From positions 10,294,645 through 10,358,644 of the forward strand of contig NC_074720.1 of the NCBI RefSeq assembly GCF_947242115.1: a DNA stretch of 64,000 nucleotides, written 5' to 3'. A program made the translations under genes and the position numbers. A model generated the notes under the pieces. That model did not search any database. It was not told the DNA's origin and saw only the letters and a list, made by a program, of their open reading frames with translations. The number at the start of each line of letters is the position of its first letter. Position 1 is the stretch's first letter. This stretch comes from Biomphalaria glabrata. Lineage: Eukaryota > Mollusca > Gastropoda > Planorbidae. Below are positions 10,790 through 20,952 of the stretch, piece after piece.

Positions 10790-11060
10790 ACGAAGCTTAT
10801 ATCAAATCAATCTTTCTTTCTGTCTGGTAAAAAGTTAGTAAAAGTCATTTCTCCCAAATCCAATCTCGGATCAAGTTGAAATTTTGCACAATTATTTCTT
10901 GTACCTGACAAAACAAGAATCAATTTGTAAAAAAAATGGGTAAATAACTATTGATAATTAATTATTTTATTTAGTACTGAACAAGGGAAAGAAATCGTAC
11001 TTGACAGATGTGATGGCAAAAAGTTGAATTAGTCCCCTTGAGGAGGTTTGAGCCCTGAGT
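10790..11060 (+). repeat. Dispersed repeat D, longest copy
   Basis: Contains TTTCTTTCTGTCTGGTAAAA, CTCGGATCAAGTTGAAATTT, GCACAATTATTTCTTG and GAACAAGGGAAAGAAATCG. It collinearly matches the copy at 3690 and the reverse copy at 4690. Ends are approximate. Confidence 0.6.
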
Positions 11061-11400
11061 GACTAAGGTTTTATTTTATGCATTTCAGATTAGAAGATTG
11101 AAGAAGCGGTGACATTGACAATTTCCCCCTTCTCTCTCCCCCCACTCGGTCCTTTTCCCCACTGGTCCAGACACAAGTGATAGGACGATAGCGCATTGAG
11201 AAATCTAAAAGCTTGAAAACATTGCTAAAAAAAAATTTCGAATCGCAAAGATTTTTTATTGTTATTCTAGATCTATTATAAATTTAATATCATGTGTGAG
11301 ACACTTCGTATTACTAGTTTGTATAGAGACGCAACATACTAGACAAACTTTAGTGAAGTCACGACTTAGTTGTGTTATAGTTTATTTATGTAAATGATGG

Positions 11401-11784
11401 TGTAACTCAGCTACCGAGCCACACTGATGCTGCGCTTCTGAGCACTACTAAACACTAGTTATAGAAGACATGTTTAGACAGGAAGAAGGACTGTTGTGGA
11501 GCCGGCTAAAGTTATGGGAGTCTGAATAGTCTGGTGCTGAGTGCTGTCCTGTGTGATACTAGGAAACTGTGTGGGAGACCTGGAGCGACACTGGGAAGTG
11601 TGTCGGTGGTCTGTTCTGTGTTCTGGTATGAAGTAGGACTCTTAGAACTGTAACTTTATCGCAGAAGTCCAAGTCTAACTAGTAACTATTACTATTTGTT
11701 GATGCTTATAATAAATAAATACATCGTTTACTGTTCAAACTGTTGCCAACCTGTCTTTTGTTGAGTGCCTGCCTTAGAGTTACA
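11401..11784 (+). mobile_element. Candidate solo LTR (fossil)
   Basis: A 384-bp block begins TGTAACTC and ends GAGTTACA, a perfect 8-bp inverted terminal pair with TG...CA limits. An AATAAATAAATA polyadenylation-like signal lies near its 3' end. No matching target duplication was found in the flanks, so the ends or the LTR call may be wrong. It directly adjoins the LINE tail at 11785. Confidence 0.35.
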
Positions 11785-11985
11785 ACAATATGCTAGGACA
11801 AATTTGTACAAAGGCTCCTTCTTCCCTAGCGCTATTAGAGCATGGAATGGGTTGCCTGAGCTAGCCAGGAAAACCAGTGACTTGGCAGAATTTAAGTCAT
11901 TGGTTAATATGCATGACTAAATGCATGACGCTTAGGATGTAATCATCTTCTTTTTTGAAGTAACGTCTATATTAAAATAAGATAA
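11785..11985 (+). mobile_element. LINE tail, family RTNLYK
   Basis: Reads ARTNLYKGSF, SAIRAWNGLPELARK and a stop a little further on. A 3' UTR follows, with ATGCATGACGCTTAGGATG and ending AAAATAAGATAAGATA. The same protein tail is on the minus strand at 17845-18400, and the same UTR occurs in several relics here. It is 5'-truncated. Confidence 0.7.
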
Positions 11986-12314
11986 GATATAGTCAGTTGG
12001 TGTTAGGACTTTATAGGGATAACGTGATATTACAGACAGAGACTCGAGCGTGGCATTTTCAATATTAAACGACATCTGAGTATATAACGGTTTGGACTTA
12101 ATTTTTTCTACTTGAGTAGATCTTGTTACTTATTAGTTAAGTACATCGAATACACCCGTACAAGAAACTCAGACATGCCAGAGTAATCTGTCAAAGTCAG
12201 ACAGCCATCAGCAACCAAAAATGACAAGGCTTATCACACAAGACTGATGTAAACTAATTCTATCGCTGCCATTTCTTTCATTATTGCAAGACTCTCATAT
12301 TAACGTTGTATAAT

Positions 12315-12496
12315 GGACCTCATTCACCAATCGTAAACAAACAATATTTTGCCACGTGGTTCTCTATCTCTTCTATACAAATTACGATCTAATTTTAATA
12401 CATAGTGGCTGTCACGTGACAGTTTTTTTTTTCGTTGTTTTATCAATATGATCACGTGACTAAATGTTGTTTGTTTACGATTGGTGAATGAGGTCC
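12315..12496. mobile_element. Palindromic MITE (GGACCTCATTCACC family), copy 1
   Basis: The left arm GGACCTCATTCACCAATCG with TAAACAAAC is mirrored by TTTACGATTGGTGAATGAGG and TCC at the right. The arms contain CACGTGG and CACGTGA. It is about 182 bp. A second copy lies inside a SINE at 37313-37482. The target duplication is unclear (AAT/ATT flanks). Confidence 0.8.
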
Positions 12497-12499
12497 ATT

Positions 12500-12880
12500 G
12501 TCCAAAGTTTCAACTTTCTCCTAGAAGGGGAAGTTGGAGAAACTAGGTGTAAACGATTTTGACTAGACAGACAGACGGACAGACGGAGTTAATATGTACT
12601 TACTACGAAAAACAAAGCTCGAGCTTGTGCCCATTTATGACCCTTTGACCAACGGGAATGATTTGGCCCATGGGTGACCTCTGTCCATACAAAATATCTG
12701 CACGTGGGGTGAAACTGTTGCCAGTGTGAATATAGGGATGTCATTAGTAGGACGCTGTCAATCTCCATAAGTACTCTATGAAGTGGAAATAATTTTTATG
12801 AGCCTGGCTTAATGCTGATGTGATCGATCATATGATTGATGATATCTACCATAATGCATTAAATTACCCTACAATTATAA
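12500..12880. other. Dispersed-repeat D debris
   Basis: CAGACAGACGGACAGACGGAG at about 12566 belongs to repeat family D in reverse. The remainder shows no supported feature. Confidence 0.45.
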
Positions 12881-12949
12881 GTAATGAAGTATTGTGTATG
12901 TAATCAATCATACACAGTTCGACATTTTATAGGTTTTGGACATTCGTTC

Positions 12950-13070
12950 AGAAATTGTGTAATAGCCCAGACCTCCCGCAGAACGGCAGGGGGTGGGGGG
13001 GGGGGGAGGCGGCGAACTGGGTTCAAACTCAAAGCGCGTACCACACGACCGAGCAGTCACAAATAAAAAC
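12950..13070 (-). mobile_element. SINE-B fragment with poly-G interruption
   Basis: Contains CCTCCCGCAGAACGGCAGG, a G-rich run, GGGTTCAAACTC and ACACGACCGAGCAGTCAC. These match in order the SINE-B head at 23240-23420 read on the plus strand. Confidence 0.65.
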
Positions 13071-13089
13071 ATTATTTTTGGGTAAAAGG

Positions 13090-13550
13090 ACAAATTTGGA
13101 AAAGTTAAATTAAAAGCAAGTTTTAATTTTAAAAAATGAGGAAGAATAACTCGGATAAAATTCGTAGCAGAAGTCAAAGTACAAAAAGTTTGGCACGGTT
13201 TTGTCCCCTTTCAAATGACTACTGTTTTATTCTAGCCCCGAGTTTTGAGGTAGTTCGGTCAGCGAAATAGTCTCGCAGTGAAAATAGTCCGGTCAGCGAC
13301 GAAATATTCTTACAATGAAAGAAGTCCAGGCACAAGTGAAATCGGTTCATGTAGTCCACTCATCAGCAGTGGTGCGGACAGTGAAATGTATCCGTGCATT
13401 GGTGATAATCCGTTCCATGAAAGTATTTCTGGCAGTGAAAATAGTCCGGGCAAGGAAAAAAGAAAATGTTAAAACTTTATTATATATCTTGGTAGCCAGG
13501 TGTCAACAACACTGAAATGGATCCTCTTGCACTGGCTGACCTGACATAAA
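13090..13550. other. Unassigned, GTCCGG/CAGTGAAA-rich stretch
   Basis: Several degenerate phrases of the type CAGTGAAAATAGTCCGG recur between 13255 and 13450. One plus-strand frame is rich in Ser, Glu and Pro (SGSENSPGKEKRKC). No family was recognised. It may be a decayed transposon N-terminus or an old tandem repeat. Confidence 0.3.
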
Positions 13551-13669
13551 CTAGATGGATATTATTTGTAGCATTATAATACATTCTTTTACAGTCATTA
13601 ATCAAGAGATAAGTGTACCTGTATTGCTGTTTCCTAATAGGGACGCGCTCTGTCCCTCTGTCTCACTTG

Positions 13670-13850
13670 ATATTCTTTCTCTCTCTCTCTCTCTTGCTCT
13701 TTCTCTCTCATTTGCTCACATATCTCTCTCTTTCGCCATTTATGTTTTCTCTTTTCTTTTGATCTTTCTCTCTCTCTTTCGCTCTCTTTTTCCCTCACAA
13801 AATCTTCTCTCTCTATCCCTCTATATGTGTGTGTCTCTCTCTCTCTAACA
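13670..13850. repeat. (CT)n low-complexity tract
   Basis: TTTCTCTCTCTCTCTCTTGC and similar pyrimidine runs. The 97-codon frame across it is compositional. Confidence 0.9.
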
Positions 13851-14339
13851 TGATCTGACTATTGTATTATGTTAAAAAAAATGAAACATTATCAGAACAA
13901 AGATTTTACGTTAGATTTTCGCAATCTGTGGATACTCTGAAAGAGAAACATCAGCTTCCAACTAACATTAAAAGCGTATTCTTTGCTAGTGAACACTCTA
14001 GTCTTACATGGTTGTGGAAGTTGAACACTGAACACTGAGACTGAACGAAGAATTCAAGCCTTTGTATTATATAATACAGAAATTACTTCAAACAAGATTA
14101 CAAGAGGCGGCCCCCGTCGAAGTCGGATCCCTGTCGGATCTGCATATTCGCAAATAATATTCAAGAGGTGATTTAATTTTGATGGTCAAAAGTAATAATG
14201 TTTCAAAGATTCATTTGCCGTAAATTTAAATTAAATAAAAAATAGTAGATTAGTTTTAGTATATTAAAACATTACAATATTGATCAAAACGTCGGAAATG
14301 AAAATCTACACTTTTTTTTTACACTTTAAGTTTAGAAAT

Positions 14340-14480
14340 TGAAATTCTACATCTTAATCTAGTCTAATTCTAGATCTAGACTCTAAAATAATTTTAATTA
14401 GAATATAAATCCAGATCTAGATATACTGTATTAAAAATCTAGATCTAGTTTAAAAAATCTAGATTAGATCTAAATCAAGA
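14340..14480. repeat. Cluster of TCTAGATCTAGA palindromes
   Basis: At least six overlapping AGATCTAGA/TCTAGATCT motifs lie in 140 bp of AT-rich DNA, just before the 150-bp tandem array. They look like a degenerate short satellite. Confidence 0.6.
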
Positions 14481-14499
14481 TATCATTCCTTTTTTAAAC

Positions 14500-15150
14500 G
14501 CGAGTCACATAACGAGGCTTAATAAACATTACTATACTGAGTTCTTTTTTCATTTCATTTAAAGAATTAATTCCATATAACGTCAGAGGGAAAAAAAACA
14601 CTACGTCACACGGCCTAGCTAGACTAAAAATCGCCTTCATCAATACGAGCCATTTATCGAGTGTTCGTAGAGTTTGGTGCACCGAGTGCGTTCTTTTAGC
14701 ATTTCATTTAAAGAATTCATTCCATATGACGTCAAAGGAAAAAAAAAACGCTACGTCACACGGCCTAGCTAGACTAAAAATCACTTTCATCAATGCGAGC
14801 CATTTATCGAGTGTTCATAGACATTGGTGCACCGAGTGCGTTCTTTTAGCATTTCATTTAAAGAATTTATTCCATATGACGTCAAAGGAAAAAAAAAACA
14901 CTACGTCACACGGCTTAGTTAGACTAAAATATGTTTTCATTAATACGAGCAATTTTTCGAGGGTTAATATACATTGGTGCACCTAGTGCGTTCTTTTAAC
15001 ATTACATTTCAAGAGTCAATTCATATGACGTCAAAGAAAAAAAATTCCATTACCTCACAATAGGCTAGTACCGGTACCATAAAAAAAAATGTCTTTATGT
15101 ACACGAGATATTTAACGAGGGTTCATAGACATTGGTACACTGAGTTCTAA
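14500..15150. repeat. Tandem array of 150-bp units, about 4 copies
   Basis: ATTTCATTTAAAGAATT starts at 14552, 14701 and 14851, and a degraded copy starts at 15001. Each unit has CCATATGACGTCAAAGG, CTACGTCACACGGC, CATTTATCGAGTGTTC and GGTGCACCGAGTGCGTTC. Divergence rises toward the right end. This is satellite-like, with no coding capacity. Confidence 0.9.
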
Positions 15151-15185
15151 TAGAATTTATTTAAAAAGGATCAAAGCCGCATTGT

Positions 15186-16378
15186 TTTTGCGTTTTGTCT
15201 GTCATTCGGTCTGTCCGTCATCTTGATATAAAAAAAAACAACTAAAAGTTATTAAAAATTGATTAACCTTTATTTTACGTTTCAAAATATCGCAATAATT
15301 TTTAGGTATGAACACAATTGAAAAGTTTATATAATAGATTGTTCCGGATGTTTGTATGAATAGTAAAAGAAAAAGAGAATTTCAGATAAATGTAATACCG
15401 TTAATTAAATTTTTTGGATGGTCTCGTATAAAAATTACTTGTACTACAGCCATGTGGAGAGATTTTCATACCTTACTTTGGTGTTTGGATTCTGTTTTCC
15501 TTAAAAATCGGAACATAATATTAACGATAATTAGATTTTTTAATGTTTTAGGTAGAAAGTTAAATGTACTGTAAGAGAGTAGTGAGTTAAAATATTTTTC
15601 ATAAAAATCCGTAAAAACATTATTTCGTAAATGAGAAGATTATTTGTTTATTAATTAGAAGAGGGATTTCAAACAATTATTTGTCGTTAGTAGATTTTTA
15701 AATAAATTCGGAAATTTCTGGCGACGATTTGTAAGAAACAAAATCCGTAACTTTCTTTATCGATTACAAAACTTCTATGTTATGTTTTAGCAAGAAACTT
15801 AAATGTCTAGAAAGTAATTTTCAGTAATCAATTCTAGTAAATTACTTTTTTTTAAAGCCCTGAACAACCTATTGTCGATATTTTTAAAATTTGTTTAAAG
15901 ATGAAAATACGGAACAAATTAATATTGATAACCAAATTATAGTGAAGCATTGTCAAATAATATAAGTGTAATATTAGTAAATTATGCTATTTCAAACAAT
16001 CAATAGGCATAATTCATGTTTTATAAAACAATATCCGGAACATTTTTACACTTAATGAAATATAAGATTTTGATTTAGCATTAATATGCTATTTACATAA
16101 AAAAACGGAACAACATATTATTGATAATGTGTTTTTGCATTGTTTAAGCATGGAAATTGAATGTAATATAAATTAGAAGAGCAAACAAACATTTGTTGGG
16201 GTTGATTAGTTTTGCACAACAAAATCCGGAACAATCAATTTTTAGATACTTAAAACTATTGAGATGTTACGGGAGGAACATTAAAGTGTAAATCAGATTT
16301 TCAATAGCTTTTAGAGTTCTAGTTTTTTTAATCTAATCGTGACGGACAGACCGACCAACAGACAAAACGCACAAAAAT
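15186..16378. mobile_element. Foldback element with internal CCGGAACA repeats
   Basis: TTTTTGCGTTTTGTCTGTC and GGTCTGTCCGTCA at the left are mirrored by TGACGGACAGACC and GACAAAACGCACAAAAA at about 16341-16378. The 1.2-kb AT-rich interior carries at least eight degenerate copies of AAAATCCGGAACA (for example 15505, 15904, 16028, 16098, 16219), mostly some 70-160 bp apart. No protein frame was found. It is probably a non-autonomous element of unknown class. Confidence 0.55.
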
Positions 16379-16379
16379 A

Positions 16380-17034
16380 ATCTTCTTTTATTTGGATGGG
16401 GGCACTAAACAAAAAATAAATAAAATCTGATTTTTTAAAAAAGTTTAAGGAATTGGTTTAGCACCTGATCATGTAGCGACGTTACGCTACTGCACGAAAA
16501 TCGCTGCATAAAAAGTCCATTAAAAAAATGTGCGTGATATTTACATACAAAATGCATTATTAGCCTTTATAAACAAAGAGAAATGTTTTCTTTTAATTTT
16601 ATCAGCTAGTTGACCAGAAAAAACATCTTTAACTATTATTTATATTTGTTGTAAACATTTGCTGTACATTTTAAAAATATATTTGACTTAGTGATACTGA
16701 AAATACACAAAAATTGTCCATCATTGTTAGTATATTGTAACATTGCCTCCCTTACATTTACGTAATTGTTTTAGAATTGGTGTATTTTTATGAAAAAATC
16801 GCTTGCATAATTAATTTTATAAATTAAACGGTTTGCTTTTAGAAAACCAAAAGTTTCCGTTGCACCTAAACTTTTCAAGCCGCATTTAATGATGAAATAA
16901 TATTTTTCATATCTCTTCTAGTTTTCGAGATCTGGATGAGTGTGACAGACGGACAGACGGACAAACGGACATACGGACAGACGGACATTTTGCACAAACC
17001 TAATTGCGGCTTTTTCCCCTTACGGGGGCCGCTA
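16380..17034. other. Repeat flank with GACGGACA tract
   Basis: Ends in CAGACGGACAGACGGACA repeats, then TAATTGCGGCTTTTTCCCC and ACGGGGGCCGC. These are the reverse of phrases at about 14105 and 15174 (GCGGCCCCCG, AAAGCCGCATTG). It may be an outer arm of the foldback structure. Confidence 0.4.
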
Positions 17035-18400
17035 AAAAAGAAAATGATTATGTCCTACGCGCCATGCAATTAGTCATGGATATTGTTACGTATTTCTGAA
17101 TCTTCTGGCTAAATGTACTAGTAGGCACACAAATAAAAACACTGTAAAGAACTTGACGACTCAACTTTCAGCTTCATATAACTTTATTGACTATTTACTC
17201 TAACAATTCGTCACTGTAACATGTATCGTAGAAGACTGTACAATATCTGTCAGTTTACAGTTCGCTATACTTCGTTGCAATTCATCTGTTCACTTCGTTG
17301 CAATTCATCTCTTCTCAACTTGCATCGAGTCGTATTCCACAGAAAAGACCAACGACACCCTTACCAGTGTCACTCAAGGTCTCCCAAAGCTGAACCAAGT
17401 TGTACTCAAGTCTACCGAATCAGAGCCGTAAACGTCTTACATCGACTGTATCGACTGTAACGGCTCAAGTCCACTGTAGTTCGCTGTATAGACTTTAACA
17501 ACAGTAGTCCACTCCAGTTAACTCTACCCTAGTTAACTTGCATCGTGTCGTACACATCTCTCTTCTACTGTCTCACACAGTAGACAACAGTAACGAAGAC
17601 TGTACCGACGATTCTACCTACTACTCCATAAGACTGACTTTCACATTAACTCTCTGGCTTATATAGAGTCCCTAATCGATCCTCGAAAGTTGCACAAACA
17701 CTGCTAGTATCTTCTGGAACAACACGTGAGGAAACGTCACATCCTGTCTTTGTTGATACATGCACATTCCAGAGAACACTCGCTGCTGTGTTATCTCTCC
17801 GGGGTCACACGTTAACCTCTTCCTGTCACTGGTCATTTGTAACAATATTAAACAATTACCTAAATTTTGCCAAGTCACTGGCTTTCCTGACTAGCTCAGG
17901 CAACCCATTCCATGCTCTAATAGCACTAGGAAGGAAGGAGCATTTGTACAAATTTGTCCTAGCATATGGAACGAGGTATATGCCTTTATCTTTGTGTCTT
18001 TCAGAGTATTTTATTAAATTTTGTTTTTGTATTTGAAGATTTTGATTCAGTGTTTTATTGCTACTTTAGAGTCTTCTATCCCGAAGGCTTTCTAAATTTA
18101 GTGATTTTACTAAAGGTGTTACTCTAGTCAAATGTGAATATTCGTTTGTTATGAATCTCACTGCTCTATTTTGTGTCTGTTCCAGTTTCTTAATGTTTTT
18201 TTGAGTTGAGGGGTCCCAAACAGAGGATGCATATTCTATTATTGGCCTAACCAAGGTTAAATAACATTTTAGTTTTATGTTCTTATTTGATTTATAGATA
18301 TTTCTTTTAATAAACCCTAATGCTTTGTTTGATTTTTTATAGTTTCATCAATATGGGGATTCCATGACAGTTTTTATTTATTATAATACCTAGGTATTTT
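17035..18400 (-). mobile_element. LINE 3' part (family RTNLYK), split by a solo LTR
   Basis: The minus-strand frame at 18066-18254 reads MVRPIIEYASSVWDPST, NRAVRFITNEYSHLTRV and LVKSLNLESLRDRRL, the end of a LINE RT. It continues below 18066 as ARTNLYKCSFLPSAIRAWNG and LPELVRKASDLAKF. The 3' UTR resumes at 17035-17083 beyond the LTR. Stops interrupt the frame, so it is inactive. Confidence 0.72.
17084..17844. mobile_element. Solo LTR, probably Ty3/Gypsy-like (fossil)
   Basis: A 761-bp block begins TGTTACGTATTTCTG and ends ATTTGTAACA. It is flanked by the 4-bp duplication ATAT (17080-17083 and 17845-17848). It lies inside a minus-strand LINE copy, which continues on both sides. No internal retroviral-type genes are present, so only the LTR remains, as after LTR-LTR recombination. 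The family assignment is tentative. It is younger than the LINE it interrupts. Confidence 0.7.
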
Positions 18401-18454
18401 GCGTGTTTAGTCTGTCTTACTGCTACAGATACCAAGACTGGAAGACCAAGTTTG

Positions 18455-18775
18455 TACTTTTACAAGTGAACGCTCTAGCAGGCCAATTGGAGGAACTAAA
18501 TACTGTGAAGAGACGAATGCTGAGCTGGTTTGGTCATTTTTAACAGATGACTCACTGCCAATGTCACCCTTCAAAGTACAAGGGGGGGGGGGGAGACCGA
18601 AGAAAGGGATGTCCAGAGAAAAGCTGGCTGGACAACGTGAAAGAATGGACAGGCCTCTCTCTGAATACCATGCTAAGAACAGCTGCTGATCTGAACAAGT
18701 GAACTGTCACAGCCTTTCTACGACGAAAATCAAGGAACAGATGAGATGATGATTATGATGATGATTAAGATGATG
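18455..18775 (+). mobile_element. RTE/jockey-type LINE 3' end with (GAT)n tail
   Basis: A plus-strand frame reads KRRMLSWFGHF, then a basic segment with GRPKKGCPEKSWLDNVKEW, TGLSLNTMLRTAADLNKW and a stop. A GATGATGATTATGATGATG tail follows. WFGH...W.D..KEW is the common C-terminal signature of invertebrate LINE ORF2s. A poly-G run interrupts it near 18580. Confidence 0.7.
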
Positions 18776-18789
18776 TGAAAACATGAAGA

Positions 18790-19640
18790 ATAGATGGGAG
18801 GGGGGGGGGAGTAAGCAAATAATGCCAAGAGGTTTCTTTAATAAAGTCTTTGAGAACAGAGTCATGAAAGAGTCAGCTGTTATACCTCAACCAACTCAGT
18901 TAGAGGCCCAGACTTTTGATATAATGATATCAATATTGGTTACAAGTATCGCAAAGGCAACTATATTATAAATACTAATAACGACAAATGCATTTTAAAT
19001 ATTTCCAAAGTTGCCTCAAACCTTTTTATCTACAAATGGCAGGGAAACAGACAGCACTAGATAAAAACATTTAACAGTGTTGGGCATTTTTTAAAATGTT
19101 TTTTTTTTGGGTGGGGGGGGGGTAGAGGTGGAAATATTTGATGGGTATTGGGTAAAAAATATTGAGCAGACATAGCGAACAATTTTAGCCTACATTTGTT
19201 ATTTTGGTTTTTGTCATAGTGACATAGTGAGAAGGTCAAAAATGATTTTTAATGACCGAACTTTTGAAAAATAATTTTCCGAAAAAAAAAACCTCTCTAA
19301 AGAAAGGTTATTTGATTTAGGACTCAGGGTAACTTTTGATCTTTTCAAAACAGGTTTTGTATAACACTCCTTTTCAAGGTTTAAAATGGCATGTGGTGAT
19401 CAAGAGATGTCAGGCTGACTCCCCCCAAAAATACATGTCAAATGCTTTCCATGAATTAACATGATAATAACATCAACATGAACGTAGATTGAAATCTTGG
19501 CAAATTAAATGTATGCTCATAAGTGCTAATATCTTTGAACGCCCAATAGGCATGTATGTGTGTTTGTGTGCACCACGCACTAGTTGCATTAGGTCATGCT
19601 AGACCTAGTACAAGCTAATGTAAAGCGAAATTGCAGAATA
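18790..19640. other. Gap without recognised features
   Basis: AT-rich sequence with two poly-G runs (about 18800 and 19115). No exon or element end could be supported. Confidence 0.4.
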
Positions 19641-19647
19641 TTCTGGC

Positions 19648-19728
19648 TTAACTCTTTCTCTCCGTAATTATATACCACATTCTAGTGGAATCAACGCTGG
19701 TATCGTCAGTTAGGAGAGAAAGAGTTAA
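19648..19728 (-). mobile_element. 81-bp TTAA-flanked palindromic MITE, copy 2
   Basis: TTAACTCTTTCTCTCCGTAA to GGAGAGAAAGAGTTAA with TTAA at both ends. The core is in the opposite orientation to copy 1. Confidence 0.85.
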
Positions 19729-19854
19729 TATAACAACGTAGAGTAAAAAAAAATAAATATCTTTGTTTTTGATTAATTGTAAAAGCTCAGAACATCGTGA
19801 TGAAAAACATCAATAATCAATGTTCTTATTTACAATATATCTTATCTTGTATAT

Positions 19855-20090
19855 TACAGACTCTACTTTAAAAAAGAAGATAATTACGTCCTACGCATTT
19901 CATGTGTCAAACTAGTCATGCATGTTAATCAATGACTTAAACACTGCCAAGTCGTTGGTTTTTCTGGCTGATTAAGGCAACCCATTCCAATGATTCCATT
20001 CTCTAAAGGCATTAGGGACGAAGGAGCACTTGTAGGAATTTGTTCTAGCGTATGGAATCACAAATGTGCATCTATCCTATATATAATACG
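19855..20090 (-). mobile_element. LINE tail relic (family RTNLYK)
   Basis: The plus strand reads GATAATTACGTCCTACGCAT, CTAGTCATGCATGTTAATC and GGCAACCCATTCCA. This is the reverse complement of the UTR and tail seen at 11785-11985. Confidence 0.65.
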
Positions 20091-20099
20091 CCAAACAAA

Positions 20100-20840
20100 A
20101 TTGTTATTAAATACTATGTGGAAATTAACAAGAATACTTTTCAATGACAATAAGAAACTGTATTGTGGTATTTTATAGTACATTGCAATAGTCATGTGCT
20201 TACTTTTTTTAACACAATTTTTGTTTACTTTTCTGGTTTGTTTACTTTTATGGTTATAACCTTTTTGAATAAATCTATGTCATTTCTTTGCACAAATTGC
20301 TTTGGGACGTTGAGATACTGTCGAAACAATTAGTGTTACAGTAATAGCTATTTTTGTTTCCAGTTCTTTGAATTTATGTAGCATCCCACACTGTATAGGC
20401 CACAGGTTTAAGTTACTCCTGCTGTGACACGTAATGAGATTGTGAAAAGACTATACGCACAGCTAAACTGTTTTGACGGCAGACGTAGGTATGGCATCAC
20501 AAAACATGTGTTTAATGCCCAAACCAACGCTTCGTTTTTAATTAATATTTTGGAAGGCTTTGTTTACTTGTTGTTTTGTAATGTCCTTCTAATGGCTTGA
20601 AACAATATGGCTTACGTTAATGAGGACATTAGCTGAAGGCGTTGATACGTTGAGCTGTGATATGAAAGGGGTGGGGCCGGCTCGAATTCATCAAAAAACC
20701 ATGCTGAAATATCCTGAGTCGTGAAACCCGGAAGTGCGCCAGCTTACGTCACTTTGCGGGCAAGTCGCCCCTCCAGGACGAGGGTGGGGATAAGTTTGAA
20801 GCAGTTCAACAGGATACGGCTGGACCCAGGTATGTCCACA
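20100..20840. other. Upstream region of the first plus-strand chitin-binding gene
   Basis: No repeat family was recognised between 20100 and 20840. It probably contains the distal promoter. No regulatory site is supported beyond the TATA box downstream. Confidence 0.4.
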
Positions 20841-20847
20841 CTGCAGG

Positions 20848-20857
20848 TATATAAAAG
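20848..20857 (+). promoter_or_regulatory. TATA box (TATATAAAAG)
   Basis: TATATAAAAG lies 105 nt before the ATG at 20953. Transcription would start near 20880 (CATTATTCACTGTC), giving a 5' UTR of about 70 nt. The match to the metazoan TATA consensus is strong. Confidence 0.75.
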
Positions 20858-20952
20858 ACAGGTGGGCCATTATTCACTGTCCCTAGATCTTAGCTTACAG
20901 AGCGAAAGGTGAATAACTTTATAAAGCAATTGGAGCAGAAGTTTCAAGAAGG

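Noticed and set aside
11401-11784. Confident LTR call
   Set aside because: The inverted ends are perfect, but no target duplication was found, so it is listed only as a candidate.
18066-18254. Small gene on the minus strand
   Set aside because: Sequence VRPIIEYASSVWDP is the C-terminal part of a LINE reverse transcriptase, with the rest of the tail following out of frame.
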